Assembly (NCBI GenBank): GCA_964023205.1
Contig: OZ026836.1
Coordinates: forward strand, 627,501 to 691,500
Reading direction: 5' to 3'
Source: Lutraria lutraria
Taxonomy: Eukaryota > Mollusca > Bivalvia > Venerida > Mactridae
DNA: 64,000 nt
Below, piece by piece: positions 13,757 through 26,425 of the stretch (positions within the stretch are counted from its first letter, which is position 1; each line of letters opens with the position of its first letter). The notes under the pieces were generated by a model that was not told the origin of the DNA, searched no databases, and worked only from the letters and a program-made list of their open reading frames with translations. Position numbers and translations under genes: made by a program.

Positions 13757-14017
13757 ATTACATGTCCCTTTATAAGAAAATATTTTCTTAAATAATCATT
13801 GAAATAAGTTTGTAAGACAATTCTTACTTATAGAACTACTCTCTCTCCACTCCGCTCTCTGCTCTTTGTAGTTTTAGAATTTGTAGTATCTTCATATAAT
13901 GTTGTATAGTTATATTACGTTGTAAATAGTGTTCATATAGCGTATGGTTGATTATCATTGGTGGCTTAATGCCTTAATTATCAATAATTATAAAATCTTA
14001 TTTTAAAATACGTATCT

Positions 14018-14335
14018 CATATTATCGTACGTCTATTATATTATCATATGTCTATTATATTATCATATGTCTATTATATTATCATATGTCTATTATATTA
14101 TTATATGTTGTATGTTATATTATTATAATTTTTAAATATGTTATATTATTACATGTGTATTATATTATCGTATGTGTATTATATTATCGTATGTGTATTA
14201 TATTATTATATGTATATTGTATTATTATATGTATGCTATATTATTATATGTATGTTATATTATTATATTATTGTAATAATATTGTAATTATGTATGTTAT
14301 ATTATCATATATGTATGTTATATTATATTATTTTC
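14018..14335. repeat. AT-rich minisatellite, about 19-20 bp unit
   Basis: Repeats of TCTATTATATTATCATATG and close variants run for about 300 bp and become more degenerate to the right. A 115-codon open frame starting inside it translates only the repeat (Y, I, V, L-rich) and is not a gene. Confidence 0.8.
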
Positions 14336-14650
14336 TGTTTTATTATATTCCCGGTGAAGACAGTGTAGAAATTCATTTTTGCAGGCGAGAAAAGAACATG
14401 CATGTTAAATTGACTAATTTCCTCCCATATTGAATATTCAGATAAGTGTCGTAGATGACTTTAATCTTTAGGTGTGTTAAGTTTATGACCGCAGATAAAA
14501 CACGGACACATTAACCACATGACTGGTACCCAGCCGTACCTCACACTGATCGTCACATATAGGTATCATCTCATTTATTTATCTGCCATTCAGTGAGAGA
14601 AACAATATTTAGCTGAATTCATTTACATGTTCCGAATCATTTTCAAAATA

Positions 14651-14833
14651 CAGTGCAACCTCTCCAAAACAACTCCTTTAGGGAGTAGCAAAATTATGTT
14701 GTTGTTGAGAAGTTGTTGCTATAGAGATGTTAAATTAAAACAGTAGTTAAATCGTGTAGTGGGAAAATCTCTTGCTGTTGTTAAGAGAGTGTGTTGCTTG
14801 CTTAAGAGCGGGTCTTTCTGGAGAGGTTGTATT
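14651..14833 (-). mobile_element. TA-flanked MITE, CAGTRCAACCTCTCC family, copy 1
   Basis: The left end TA-CAGTGCAACCTCTCC (14649 on) and the right end GGAGAGGTTGTATTA (to about 14833) are inverted relative to each other. Internal motifs (GGGAGTAGCAAAAT, GTTGTTGCT, TTAAATCGTGTAGTGGGAA) match the other three copies in reverse orientation. It is non-coding. The terminal CAGT next to TA is what pogo/Tigger-type Tc1/mariner MITEs show, so mobilisation by such a transposase is likely but inferred. Confidence 0.7.
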
Positions 14834-15884
14834 ATATGGTTGGTTTAGGATGTCACCAACATGTATATAATTTAAATTCAAGTAATTTCCATCATTCCGC
14901 TGAGTCAAGGATTAATGGTGAATTTTATACTAGCATGAGTACTACACTATTATATGTTAATTCATCATATATGTTGATTCATAGACCAAATGCCTAGTAT
15001 CGTATAATAAAACTACTAATTCTTATGCATTGTACACATGCATTCTCCTGATACAGAATTTCGTATATTTATGTTTTTAACTTTACTCCTCCTTACCGTC
15101 ATTCATAATTAAACAAGTTTTGAATGAACAAACTGCTTCTTTAAAATTTTAGACGCCATTTAATAGCCCACTCTCCATCATTGATAAGCAGTGACGATTG
15201 ATTTAAGAATCGATTTGTAATTAGTATTGAACGTAGAATATCGAATAAACTAAACAGGTACGTACTTGATGGTTGTGCATAAGTATATCAATACAGAAAT
15301 ATATTGATATCCACAATGAACAAATTATACGATTGATCCAATATTGAATAGTAATCAATCAAGCTGTTAAGTTCTTGTTACATATGATCGTTTAGCTAGT
15401 TGATCATTTACAGTCGATAGCAGGTCTTTGAGCTAATGCTGATAACATCACGCCGATGTTGATAAATGCTGGTACATAACAATAAGCTACAACAAACGAT
15501 ATATTGTCTTTGATCTGAAATTGATTATTCACGTTCATATATTCCTATGACATGTACCTGACATAAACTATAGCGTGGATACATGTTAGATGTGATGTTT
15601 GAACTAGCCATGTTTTCATTATTAAGTGTCTAATTATTCTAAAAAAATTATAGGTGATCCATTGAGCACACATCGCGACATGATTCTAGAGTTGTTTAGG
15701 TATATTAGAGGTCAGTAAGTCAAGCAAGACATGTCGTAACCTTTAGTACTATCATCGATGTCACAAAGAGTTAGGAGCCGTGTGGAAGGTGCTTGTGTTA
15801 ATTGCCAATCACGTCTAAATATCCGACTTGATATCTGAGAGAGTACGTCTTGGTGAATATTTGGTCGAACGTTTTTTGTATCCT

Positions 15885-16750
15885 CCACAGGCTACGAGAT
15901 CAGCTCCTTTCGTTGCCGGGCCGCAAAACTATGGAACATCAGGATGACCATCTCACGTGACTTATGACGTAAGAGAGAGTTGAGTGGCGGCGCCAATCGT
16001 AACAATTCGGGCATTTCCGTAACTGTGAAATACACATCCTACATAAGTGTATGGTTACAAATTTTGGTTATTTGGTTTCCGGTCACTACTTTTTCAACAT
16101 TAGGCACTCCTTTTCTCAGAATTTCAGACTTTCAAACGTGTTTATCGTTCGCCATTGATAAAATGGGCATTAAATTCCCATTGGAAGAGAAGTATGTTGT
16201 TTCCATCGTTAGATTCCCAGGGTCTGTCATGGTGGAACGTAGCCAGTGAATAACAAAATTAAAATGGCGGCCTGCCTATCATGTCCGAGGCACATTCTTT
16301 AGACGGCGGCGCATGTAAACATCTTGAGCAAGTTCACTTATTTCACCAATTAGCAGTACAAAGCGCCCAGTACCAGAATTTCAATCCAGTAGAGGATTTT
16401 TCATCATCACTTTTAGCAGTAATTCTGCATCACTTGAAACACGAGGTTGGCACGTATGAACAAAATAAGCCTCTACTGAGTTGAAATAATAATGGTACAG
16501 GAGAGAGACAAACGTGTGCGTTTTGCAATCCTTTTACCGCTTTAAAATTGGTATTGAACAGTCAGGGAACTAGCTCAAGAAATATTACCTTGCACCAAGT
16601 TTGTTTACATGCGCCGCCATTCAACTCCATATCATTTCTTACGTCATAAGTCACGTGGTATGGCCACCCTCGAACATGCTTCCACAGCATTGTAGGTCTG
16701 AAACGAATTTCAGCCACTTTCGCAGTTCAGTCAGCTCCTGTGGTGGAGAG
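15885..16750. mobile_element. Candidate DNA element with long diverged inverted arms
   Basis: The arm at 15885-15995 (TCCTCCACAGG ... CACGTGACTTATGACGTAAG ... GGCGGCGC) reappears inverted at about 16610-16750. The best block is a run around CACGTGACTTATGACGTAAG, present at 15955 and inverted near 16653. The GGCGGCGCATGTAAACA block also occurs in direct orientation at 16304. Two short open frames inside (15980-16249 and 16281-16484) have no recognisable domain. The arms are clearly related but diverged, so this is an old element or a foldback-type repeat. Confidence 0.5.
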
Positions 16751-17255
16751 CGCTGTTCCTGTGCATGTTGTTAATAATTATACAAGTTTAGACTCAGATA
16801 TTTGTCCATAATTATTTGTGTTTTTAACTTCCTTGCTGTGATTTATATCATGTTTTTATTATTATAACTAAATGTTTTAAGTCCTCATAAGCTATGCATA
16901 GCCAATGTTTACTTGTTATTTGTTAACTACAAATAGATTTTGTTTTGTATTCACATTTTACTACAATACGTAATAAACACGTAACTTTATATACTATCAT
17001 TGAGAGAAAACATCACGGAAATAAATAAATACTTATACATTCTATTTCAAACATTTTGCATTAGAAAAAATAACACAAAATGCATAGATACAGGAAGAAA
17101 AATTAAGCTTTAGGCAGAAATTATGGAGTTAGTTTTACGTCTGATAAACACCATGGCTTCATTGTGGTTGCGTATTTTGCCAGGTTTTGCGCTCCAACTG
17201 TTGCGTCAATGTGCTGCGTGATTTGATTAAGATAACCAAAAAAAACCACGTGAGT

Positions 17256-18277
17256 AAAAACATATTATAAGGCCTTCATTTGTTTAATGTAAGACCTTCA
17301 TTTATATAATATAGAAACATATTGTAAGGCTTTCATTTATATAATATAGAAACATATTGTAAGGCTTTCATTTATATAATATAGAAACATATTGTAAGGC
17401 TTTCATTTATATAATATAGAAACATATTGTAAGGCTTTCATTTATATAATATAGAAACATATTGTAAGACTTTCATTTGTTTAATGTAAGGCTTTCATTT
17501 ATATAATATAGAAACATATTGTAAGGCTTTCATTTATATAATATAGAAACATATTGTAAGGCTTTCATTTATATAATATAGAAACATATTGTAAGGCTTT
17601 CATTTGTTTAATGTAAGGCTTTCATTTATATAATATAGAAACATATTGTAAGACTTTCATTTGTTTAATGTAAGGCTTTCATTTATATAATATAGAAACA
17701 TATTGTAAGACTTTCATTTGTTTAATGTAAGGCTTTCAAATATATAATATAGAAACATATTGTAAGGCTTTCATTTATATAACATAGAAACATATTGTAA
17801 GGCTTTCATTTATATAATATAGAAACATATTGTAAGGCTTTCATTTATATAATATAGAAACATATTGTAAGGCTTTCATTTATATAATATAGAAACATAT
17901 TGTAAGACTTTCATTTATATAATATAGAAACATATTGTAAGGCTTTCATTTATATAATATAGAAACATATTGTAAGACCTTCATTTATATAATATAGAAA
18001 CATATTGTAAGGCTTTCATTTATATAATATAGAAACATATTGTAAGGCTTTCATTTATATAATATAGAAACATTTGTAAGGCCTTCATTTATATAACATA
18101 GGAATATAGTGCAAGGCCTTCATTTATTTAATATAGAAACATATTTTAATACCTTCATTTACATAATATTGAACATTTAAGGCCTTCATTTATATAGTAC
18201 ATGTACTTATATGACAATCATTTATGTTATACCGGAACATAGTGTAAGGCCTTCATTTATATAATACAGGAACATAA
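17256..18277. repeat. Minisatellite, 35-bp unit, about 29 copies
   Basis: The unit is AAACATATTGTAAGGCTTTC followed by ATTTATATAATATAG. Central units are nearly identical, while units at both ends (17256-17300 and 18075-18277) are diverged, the pattern expected from unequal exchange. Several composite units contain an inserted shorter block (TTTGTTTAATGTAAG), at about 17475, 17605, 17660 and 17715. This is a second-level periodicity. Confidence 0.95.
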
Positions 18278-18816
18278 TTATGTTCCACAACTTCCAACTG
18301 TATTTTTAGACGTTGGGTTGTTTATGCATCTTATACTATATAATTGCGTGTCTGTAAATATAGGTTAAAACGTGATTATGTCATAAGTAGAATTAAGACA
18401 CGACTTTTTGGCTCTTTCCATGCCATACGATACAGATGACTGATATTAAAACTAATGTTCATTTGTGTTTTAACTTGTCGTCGATTTGTAGAATATGAGA
18501 AACTTTTATAATGATAATGTTACTGTTTGTTTGTGTCTGTCCTATAATTACAAAACTCATAGGTCACTAGTTGTACGAGGATTACAAAACTAACAGTATT
18601 TATTTACCAGCTTTACGATGTTAGGTTTTCAAACAGTACGTCTTGTGGTAGAGTGATTCGGCCAACTTGTATTGTCAGTGAAACTCAACATCTGCAAGAC
18701 CGGACGACAATGGTTGATAATTTATTTCTGCGTCCGTAAATCTGTGTAAAAATAGAAGGATCAAAAACGTGTATGTGAGGGACGCATGTTGTACGTTTTA
18801 CCGATTAAGTTTTGCC

Positions 18817-18996
18817 CTATTTTTTCAGCCAATCGGCTGCCGAGATTATTTGAATTTTGTACCGATTAATTTCATGAAGACGACAGTTAGACACTTCAGC
18901 AGATAGAGTCTGACCTACTTTTATTATGAGTACTATGGCAAAAATAAGGCAAACGCTCGCTCCCTTAGTGTTTCTAATTTCATGTAGAACAGTCAT
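18817..18996 (-). CDS. Uncertain small ORF with signal-peptide-like start
   Basis: From the ATG at 18996 the frame reads MTVLHEIRNTKGAS, then a hydrophobic stretch VCLIFAIVLIIKVG, then QTLSAEVSNCRLHEINRYK, ending at 18817. Charged N-terminus, hydrophobic core and a possible A-x-A-like end (TLSA) look like a signal peptide. A GT donor-like site (CGGTACAA) occurs within the frame, so it could be the first exon of a secreted protein. There is no recognised domain and the frame is short enough to arise by chance. Confidence 0.2.
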   Translation of the reverse strand: MTVLHEIRNTKGASVCLIFAIVLIIKVGQTLSAEVSNCRLHEINRYKIQIISAADWLKK

Positions 18997-19129
18997 TTTA
19001 GACACTAACCGTTACTAAGTGGTATGGTAGTTATCGTTTGTTCTGGGCTGTTGTATTCTGTTTGTTTTCATTTACTAAAAATAGTCATAATTCCTACAAT
19101 AGCAAATGGCACGTTTTTGTGACATTTTA

Positions 19130-19322
19130 GCTCGTCTGTTTTAGGAAAAATCGAGTTATTGTGATCACTGCGTCGTCTGCGTTTTGCGTCAGTGCCGGCG
19201 TCTGCGTCAGCGTCTGCCTTGTACAAAACACTTTAATATAGCTCATCAGAAACTATAAGAGGGGGCAACATGATACTTCATAGACTGAAGCGTTGAACAG
19301 ACGAGCGTTAAACAGACGAGCG
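19130..19322. mobile_element. Short inverted-repeat element (MITE-like)
   Basis: GCTCGTCTGTTT at 19130-19141 is inverted at 19295-19306 and again at 19310-19321 (AAACAGACGAGC). The interior is rich in GCGTC/CGTCTGCG motifs, unlike its surroundings. It is non-coding. The target-site duplication is unclear. Confidence 0.5.
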
Positions 19323-22300
19323 TTGGCATCGTTTTTCAGCGCTCTTGTTTGTATTATTATACTGTTTGAAATAACTACAGACTATCATCGTAAAGATATA
19401 ACAGTCGAACATTGATATCACACATGTAATCATTTTATCCATTCTATATCATATATAATGTCACGATATCATCACAAGTGTGAACCAATAATTTCTTTGA
19501 TATGCCAACATTCCACAATGTCTTTATATGTGCGTATTCATATTGTTAAAATTTTATTCAAATGATTAATATTTCTATTTATTGTTTAATCAATTTAATT
19601 ATACATGTTAGACTAATAATATGTCTTTATATCACATTGTAAGTGGCCAAAGGCAATTTATGATAGCTGTTTATGAAAAAAAACTTTGAAATTCGAACGT
19701 TACACCTTACAGAACACATATAAGATGTTCCAGTAGCACGTGATCAACTAACGAACATCTCACGTGATCAACTCGCGAATATCTTACGTCTAGAAACAGT
19801 CAAACAAAATACATGTGTTCTCCAAGGTTTTTATTTCTCTGATATTATAAACTTTCACATGTTATCAATAACAAGATTGTATCTTATTTACTTTGTACTG
19901 TTTACGTCATACATCCCCGATATGCTCCTAGTTTTTACCGGATACCGGATATGAAATAATTAAACCTTCAGTGAAGTACGTGCCAGGACGGGTTATGAAG
20001 TGTACCGTACAGTGTGTAAGTTTGACAAACAGTTTGACTTAAATTTAACAAAACGATTTTTTTCTTGGTAAAATGTATACAAATGATGACGTATGCTCTC
20101 ATCTCATATTGCTAACCGTGGTTACATCTTCTAAAAATAAAAGACCGAAACGCGGGTTGATTATGTTTGTGTGTTTTGTCAGGTGCTACTTTGTGTGGAC
20201 GTCTGTAAAACTCACTCTTAAATGTACAACCGTTCTAATGAACGACTTACTTCCAGAAAATAAGGATTGACGAAAACTAGATATGTGTTGAATATTTGAA
20301 ATATTGATACTAGTAATAACATAATATAATACAGACAAGTTAGTGATATTTCTATATGCAATGTATGTTCAATGCTATCAAATATGACATAAAAAACTAC
20401 AATTTATTTCATGATACACTACTTCTTCGAAAATCGCCACCGTTTAAAATGTAAAGGATTAAAACTTCTGAAGAGTGATGTAAAATTTGTCGACCCAGAC
20501 CGGTTTGTTTGTACCTTTGCGGTCAGTTGACACGGACGTATCGCAGTCACGTGTCCATATCTTTGTTCAGGAAAAGGATTGGATATGAAATCATTATTAG
20601 TTGTGGTTTACTAGAAATATATAGAAATGTTTGTATGCAAAATATCAGATGGTTTATTGTGGTCATCAAGAGTTGTCGTTCCTTATCACGCATGCACATG
20701 TATACATTTCGACAACGTGAAAAAGTAGTTCCGGCAACCCTAATGACCGAGTCTCCTTAAGTTTCCATCAGGAACTCAAATACATGTTTTATCTGAATGC
20801 GTGTTGAATTTAATTGTCATTTTTTTCGATCCCGCTGAAGTTCTCCATTTTACTTATAGGTAATTGTGTGACCTAAATAACGAAAACCAACAACGTTCAG
20901 TTAAAAATTCCAGGGCTGATAAATAAATTACTTCCTCTGATTTTCTTATTACATCTTTTGTCTCAACAGTATTGTACGTAAGAAATGATATTAACAAGAT
21001 GTAAAAATGTCCATGCTTAATTTGGACATTGTTAAAGATTGTAACGTTGACGGGAGGTTTGTAATGTGAGTGGTAGGGGAAGACAACTCTGGATAGGCTT
21101 CAAGCTTTTTCAGTCGTTTTTTTGTTTTGTAAACATGAAAACAATGTCGACCGCTAAAGAGGTTTCTTTAAATACATCAGGAATGTATTGATTGTGACAT
21201 CGAGTATTCTATTTATACTACGTGTCTATATATAGTCTGTTAGTATTTTTATATATATATATAATCAGTACGTATATGTACATACATGTGTTTCTGAAGA
21301 ATGTATTATTCTATAGAAGGCCATCCACCTACCTAAATACGCATGGTGTTTATTACATGGTTACAATCAATACCGTCAGTTTACGATTTTACACGATTTT
21401 GAAGATCAAGTAGGATATGGATTTCAATCCAGTCAGACGCATCGAAAAAGTAATGTCGTACTGGGTATATAAGATTGAAGGTGTCGTTGATTTGCATAAA
21501 TCTATGTAGATGCCTTATTTATTTGAGTTTAACATCCAAACTTTAGATAATGAGAGAAAAGAAAATACGATACAGCCTTCACATAATACTAAAATCTCGC
21601 CGTATAATTCATTCTCGTATAGTTCCGATAAATAAGATAATTCGATCCTTAGGCAATCTATACATCGTGTCTGACATGTAAGATTTATTGCATAATCAAA
21701 CCTGAGCGATATAACTGGGTCGGTTAGTGAGTTTACAAGACTGAATCAATGTTGATAGTATCATCATTTCTACGACATGGCTCTTCTTCCATTCGTTCTT
21801 TCTCTCTTCCTGTCTTTCCTCGTTCGTTTATTTATTCCTTTTTTGTTTTGTTTTTAGTTCGCTGGCTCGCTTGTCGGTTTAATAATTTGTAATCAACTGG
21901 ATTTTTGGTGTAAGTATTATGTATAGTATTTTAAAAACACAATATTATCAAAATTACTTACAGTGATAAATAGATATGTCGACTAAATAAACATTATGTC
22001 AGTCATTGAGATGGTTTCAAATATCACTTCTCCGATTATACTATATTGGGATGTCAAAGATACGCTCTCCGAAGTTTTATTTGATTTGAATTGATCGTTT
22101 TACCAATTCCTCTAATTATAACCATTAGTATAATACTTACACAATGACAAGATTATTTTATATACTCTGTTCTATTTACTTGTAGTTATAGTAATATAAA
22201 GAGTTATACGTCGTCTAGTATTTATTTAAAGTCATTCATTATAATCAACATGTTAGTTGAGAATCTCTCCTCCGTAATCTGATCATGTAATATTAAATAT

Positions 22301-23820
22301 ACTTTATATCTATTTGTTGTACAGTGTAGTTTATTACAATTAACTTTTACTAAAATTGCTTGATTACAAGATCATTGTTGGTTTCAGGTTAGACATCGTA
22401 CATATGTAGGGTTATTGTGTAATTTTGGACTGATGGTAGATATTCCACAGTTTTACAGTTTATTCAGTTTCACTCAGCACATATTTATACATGTGACATA
22501 AGGATTATAAATTATATAGATATTAATGCAAAAAATATTATACGGTAGATGTGACTGTATTGCATAAATCACAGACAACACTAATTGTAGGTAATGTAAG
22601 AATTGCATGCAATTAAGAGGTTACACCAGTTTCTGTAGGCAAGTAGTGATTGAAGAGACACTTAAAAATTGTTTTATAATGTTTTATAATAGTATGACCA
22701 TAATTTGTACACCACCATCAGACCTTCATATCTTTTTGTTTCAAACCTTGATGTTTACCACCCAAAGTTCCTAACTAGAACGCTGATTTGATTCCGAATT
22801 TGAATACTGTGTTTAATATCAATTCCAAATTTGGCATTCACGCATCGCGGTATTCGTAAACATTAATTTCTCTTAGTCAATGAAATTTACGCAAAAGTGT
22901 TCCTGATATAGATATAGTGATAACTTTTGAAATGACATCTAAACAGCATTTAACATATATAATTATTAACGAAAACTAAGGGCGTGTGTTTAAATGTTTT
23001 GATAGTGTATATATATATATAATTATATATACATATATATAATATGTGAAACATACTGGTTGTACTAACTGTCGATCACGACAACCGACCACGTGTTTTA
23101 CAATCATTGTCCGCGTGTTATTCAAGTTTTTTTTATTGATTATAAATTTTAGAATGTGCAATAACCATTTACCAATAGTATAATTGAAAGAAAATGTCGC
23201 TTATGTATAACAAAATTCAATGAAGTTGGTGACGAATTTCATTATGATTTTAAATGTCAGTTTTTGATAATGATAAACGGTTTTTATATCTCCAAAGTTA
23301 CCCAAAATAATCCTTATATTTATACTTTTGAAAATGTAATGAATGTAATAAAGTAAAACAAAAACTGAGTAAGTGTTTCAATAAAGTTATGTCGACACCC
23401 TGACTAAATAAACCAAACGTTTTTTAGTTAAACTCCTTTTATATTAAAACATTTGAATCTAGCATGCTTTAACTTGTATCATGCATTGACAATATTATTA
23501 TGTATGCATCTGTACGAGATATTTATTAGCAAAGTCTACGATTTAGTGAGACAGCCCTCGTAAGAGTGTGTCATTGTTTTGTATTTGTGTGTGTGTGTGA
23601 TGGCGTGTGTATGCATACGTATATTTTTTGTTCTACCTCATGTCATATAAATAAAATATGCTGAGTATATGAAATAATCTGAAACTGTAGCTTTTTTCTG
23701 CACGATGGTTCTTCTGTTTGTATGTGAATATATGTCCTCTCATGAAACGAATGCATCTTTAATGAGGATAAACGTAGCATAATACCTCAATATTAAATAC
23801 AAAATGTCTCACAGATTTCC
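19323..23820. other. Unique AT-rich DNA, nothing recognised
   Basis: It contains short AT microsatellites (around 21250 and 23010-23040) and a (GT)n run near 23588. No coding exon with a recognisable domain, RNA gene or inverted-repeat element was found. Confidence 0.45.
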
Positions 23821-23903
23821 TTTACCCCGGAATATCCGAAACCATGGTTTATCCGAAATATATTTCGGTTCCGTCGATTTTTGATAATCGAGGTTTTACT
23901 GTA
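23821..23903 (-). mobile_element. Terminal fragment of a pogo/Tigger-like DNA transposon
   Basis: Read on the minus strand from 23903, the sequence begins TACAGTAAAACCTCGATTAT and continues with ATCGACGGAACCGAAATATA and GGATATTCCGGGG. A TA-CAGTAAAACCTCG-TTATC end is typical of pogo/Tigger elements. The opposite end was not found, so this is a solo terminus or a truncated copy. Confidence 0.45.
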
Positions 23904-24340
23904 TATCCCCTAGTGTGACTAGAGAGTACACAAGAAGATAATATAGTGTACTTTATACGACATGAAATGTTCTGTTTATATGTCACTCTATCAAACAAAA
24001 TAATATATTAATTATTTATTCGTCAATACGATTAGTCGTACGTGCATTCTGTATAACCACATAACTAGCAGATCATAATTACCTCATAACTTGTAAACTG
24101 TTTTGTTTAATTGAGTTTGTATCTGGTGTATAAATAACACCACTGCAGGTTGATCTATATTTACCAACCTGAGTTTGTGGTTGAATGTCAACGTGCGCCC
24201 GTGCATTCGGAGCGGATTATATACACAACGCATGATTTGTTCATTAATGTCGATGGGTACTTGTGAGGTATTTTTGGCGTCCTGTGTTAAGTTATTTATA
24301 CTCATTATAATGGATTACACCCAACAGTAGATAAATTAAC

Positions 24341-24400
24341 AAAAGGGCCACGATGGCCCTTTATCGCTAACCTGAGAACAAAGGCACAATAATTAATGAC
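24341..24400 (+). repeat. Interspersed repeat fragment with GGGCCACGATGGCCC hairpin
   Basis: AAAGGGCCA-CGA-TGGCCCTTT forms a perfect 9-bp stem with a 3-base loop, followed by ATCGCTAACCTGAGAACAAA. I recall a very similar GGGCCATGATGGCCCT...ATCGCTCACCTGAG repeat as common in bivalve genomes. This is memory, not a search. Confidence 0.5.
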
Positions 24401-24699
24401 CAGGTAATATAGTTTCCATCTCGTAAAACTCATTTTACGTAGATTTTTAGATCAAAACCAACAATGAACGACAGATTTGCGTTGTTTGATGAGTGAAATT
24501 ATAAAATAACGTCTGTAAACGTAAAAAATCACGGAATCGAATGCCTATGATCGAGTCTTCAAGCATTGCACGGGTGCACGGGTCCAGATTGGTAAAGTGA
24601 AACAAACCAGATAATACATATATGTACTGGCGTATCAGTGCTGTAAGAATTAACTTTCATCAAAATATAATCTCACTGTGTCTGCTTGTCGTTTTGTGG

Positions 24700-25510
24700 T
24701 CGACACGATATATATGCATGTACATGTACGTCATACATTTACGATTTAAGTACGACATATATTCACGATATATATATGTATGATTTATATTCGCGATATA
24801 TAATGTACGATTTATATGCACGATATAAATTTACGATATACATCCACGATGTTCATTTGATATGCATGCACGATATACATGTACGATATACACTTACAAT
24901 GACCAATTAATTTTAATACGATACACATGCTCGATATACAGTACATTTGCGATAAATAATTTAGAACTTTATACGTGTACAATAAAACATGAAACGTATA
25001 CATTTACGATACACATGCACGATATACATTTACGATACACATATACGATATACATATACGATACACATATACGATATGCATGCACAATATACATATACGA
25101 TACACATGTACGATATACATATAAGATACACATGTACGATATACATATACGTTATAGATGTATAATATACATGTACAATATACATGTACGATGTACATAT
25201 ACGATACACATGTACATTATACATATACGATACACATGTACGATATACATATACGATATACATGTATAATATACATGTACAATATACATATACGATATAC
25301 ATGTACGATATACATATACGATATACATGCACGATATAGATATACGGTACATATGTACGATATACATATACGATACACATGTACGATATACATATACGAT
25401 ACACATGTACGATATACATATACGATATACATGTATAATACATGTACAATATTCATTTACAATACACATGTATGATAATTATGCATTTACGATATAGTGT
25501 ACAATGTACA
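24700..25510. repeat. Minisatellite, 13-bp unit (26-bp dimers), about 60 copies
   Basis: The unit is ACGATAYACATRT, often alternating ACGATATACATAT with ACGATACACATGT. It is near-palindromic and, because 3 x 13 = 39, long frames stay open on both strands with 13-residue repeats. None of these is a gene. Left-hand units (24700-24960) are more diverged. Confidence 0.93.
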
Positions 25511-26030
25511 CGAACTATTTGAAGTTGACAGTTCAAGTTTGCATTATTATTCAAATTAAATACAATAGTTGCCAAAGCAGGGTGTCCGCCATAGCTCTTA
25601 TATTATAAATAAAACATAATTTTACACAACGATATAAACACGAAAAATAACCGGCAGTCACGATCTATTCTCAACAGTTCACATTTTGGTTCGTCGATTT
25701 TATAACTGAAGTCTTTGTAAATATGTTTAAAGTCTTCCAATAATGTACACTTTATGACTGAAGATTATCTGATAATAATGTGAGCCCAAGCTTGCAAACA
25801 TTTACCTCGGAAATGATCAGTGTAGCTTTTATGGTTAATAATGACTTGTGTATAACATAAATCATATAATACAGTAATACGGAGATTAAACGACATACCG
25901 AACAAACGGAGGGGGGGGTCTTTTTGCTTAAGACACATAACTGATATAAATTCGCTGCTGATATCATTTACCTAAATGCGCACATCTGAAAACAGAAGAT
26001 TTGTTATTAGATAAATGACAGAAATATTAA

Positions 26031-26190
26031 GAGCGGACCTCCCTTGTGCAACAACCTCCCTTCAACAACAACATGATTTTTCCAACTGTACGATTTAACT
26101 ATTAAGTTAACTTCTCTAGAGCAACAACCTCCCAACAACATAATTTTGCTACTCCCAAATGGTGTTGCTTTGTATAGAGGTTGCACTGTA
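26031..26190 (+). mobile_element. MITE, CAGTRCAACCTCTCC family, copy 2 (left end damaged)
   Basis: It shares with the other copies GCAACAACCTCCC, the TGTACGATTTAACTATTAA block, CAACATAATTTTGCTACTCC and the right end AGAGGTTGCACTGTA at 26190. The left terminus lacks the CAGTACAACC start. It lies about 90 bp upstream of the GPCR exon, inside the presumed intron. Confidence 0.7.
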
Positions 26191-26280
26191 TTTGTGTATA
26201 ATTATACTGTTGTATATTGGTATTTAAATCATTCAAACATTTACGATGGATGTACTATAATATTTCCATCTGTTACACAG

Positions 26281-26425
26281 CAAAGTTACGACAAAGAGTC
26301 TCCTACTGGTTTGTGTTGAATTTAGCCGTGATAGATCTCATCATATCTGTGACTGTGGTACCATTAAATATAGTATGGGAATACTACGGAACATGGCCGC
26401 TGAGCAAACCTACATGTGAATTTTT
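26281..26425 (+). CDS. Class A (rhodopsin-like) GPCR, single internal exon, TM2 to start of TM3
   Basis: A 145-bp exon with 47 full codons. It is preceded by a good acceptor (ATTTCCATCTGTTACACAG|CA) and followed by a donor (TTTTT|GTAACA), giving a phase-1 upstream and phase-2 downstream intron. It reads KLRQRVSYW (end of intracellular loop 1), then TM2 FVLNLAVIDLIISVTVVPLN with the conserved N-L-A-x-x-D (Asp2.50). Next come extracellular loop 1 with the W-P motif (YYGTWPLSKPT) and the conserved Cys at the top of TM3 (CEF). Such proteins sit in the plasma membrane with seven helices. The LAVxD...P...EY.G.WP....C pattern looks most like biogenic-amine or related receptors, but ligand and subtype cannot be read from one exon. 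Exons for TM1 and TM3-7 were not found. Reading past the donor hits TAA at once. It could be a live exon in a gene with large introns or an exon left from a dead gene. Confidence 0.8.

Noticed and set aside
15890..15960. Second LINE ORF2 tail (AAKLWN-like reading)
   Set aside because: The stretch lies in the inverted arm of the 15885-16750 element and its inverted partner encodes a different reading. The four-residue resemblance is too short.
17256..18277. CRISPR-like array
   Set aside because: The repeats are directly adjacent with no unique spacers, in a eukaryotic context. The same holds for all the other arrays.
25030..25475. Several 64-139 codon frames rich in Y, I, H and C
   Set aside because: They are products of the 13-bp near-palindromic array (3 x 13 = 39) and open on both strands.
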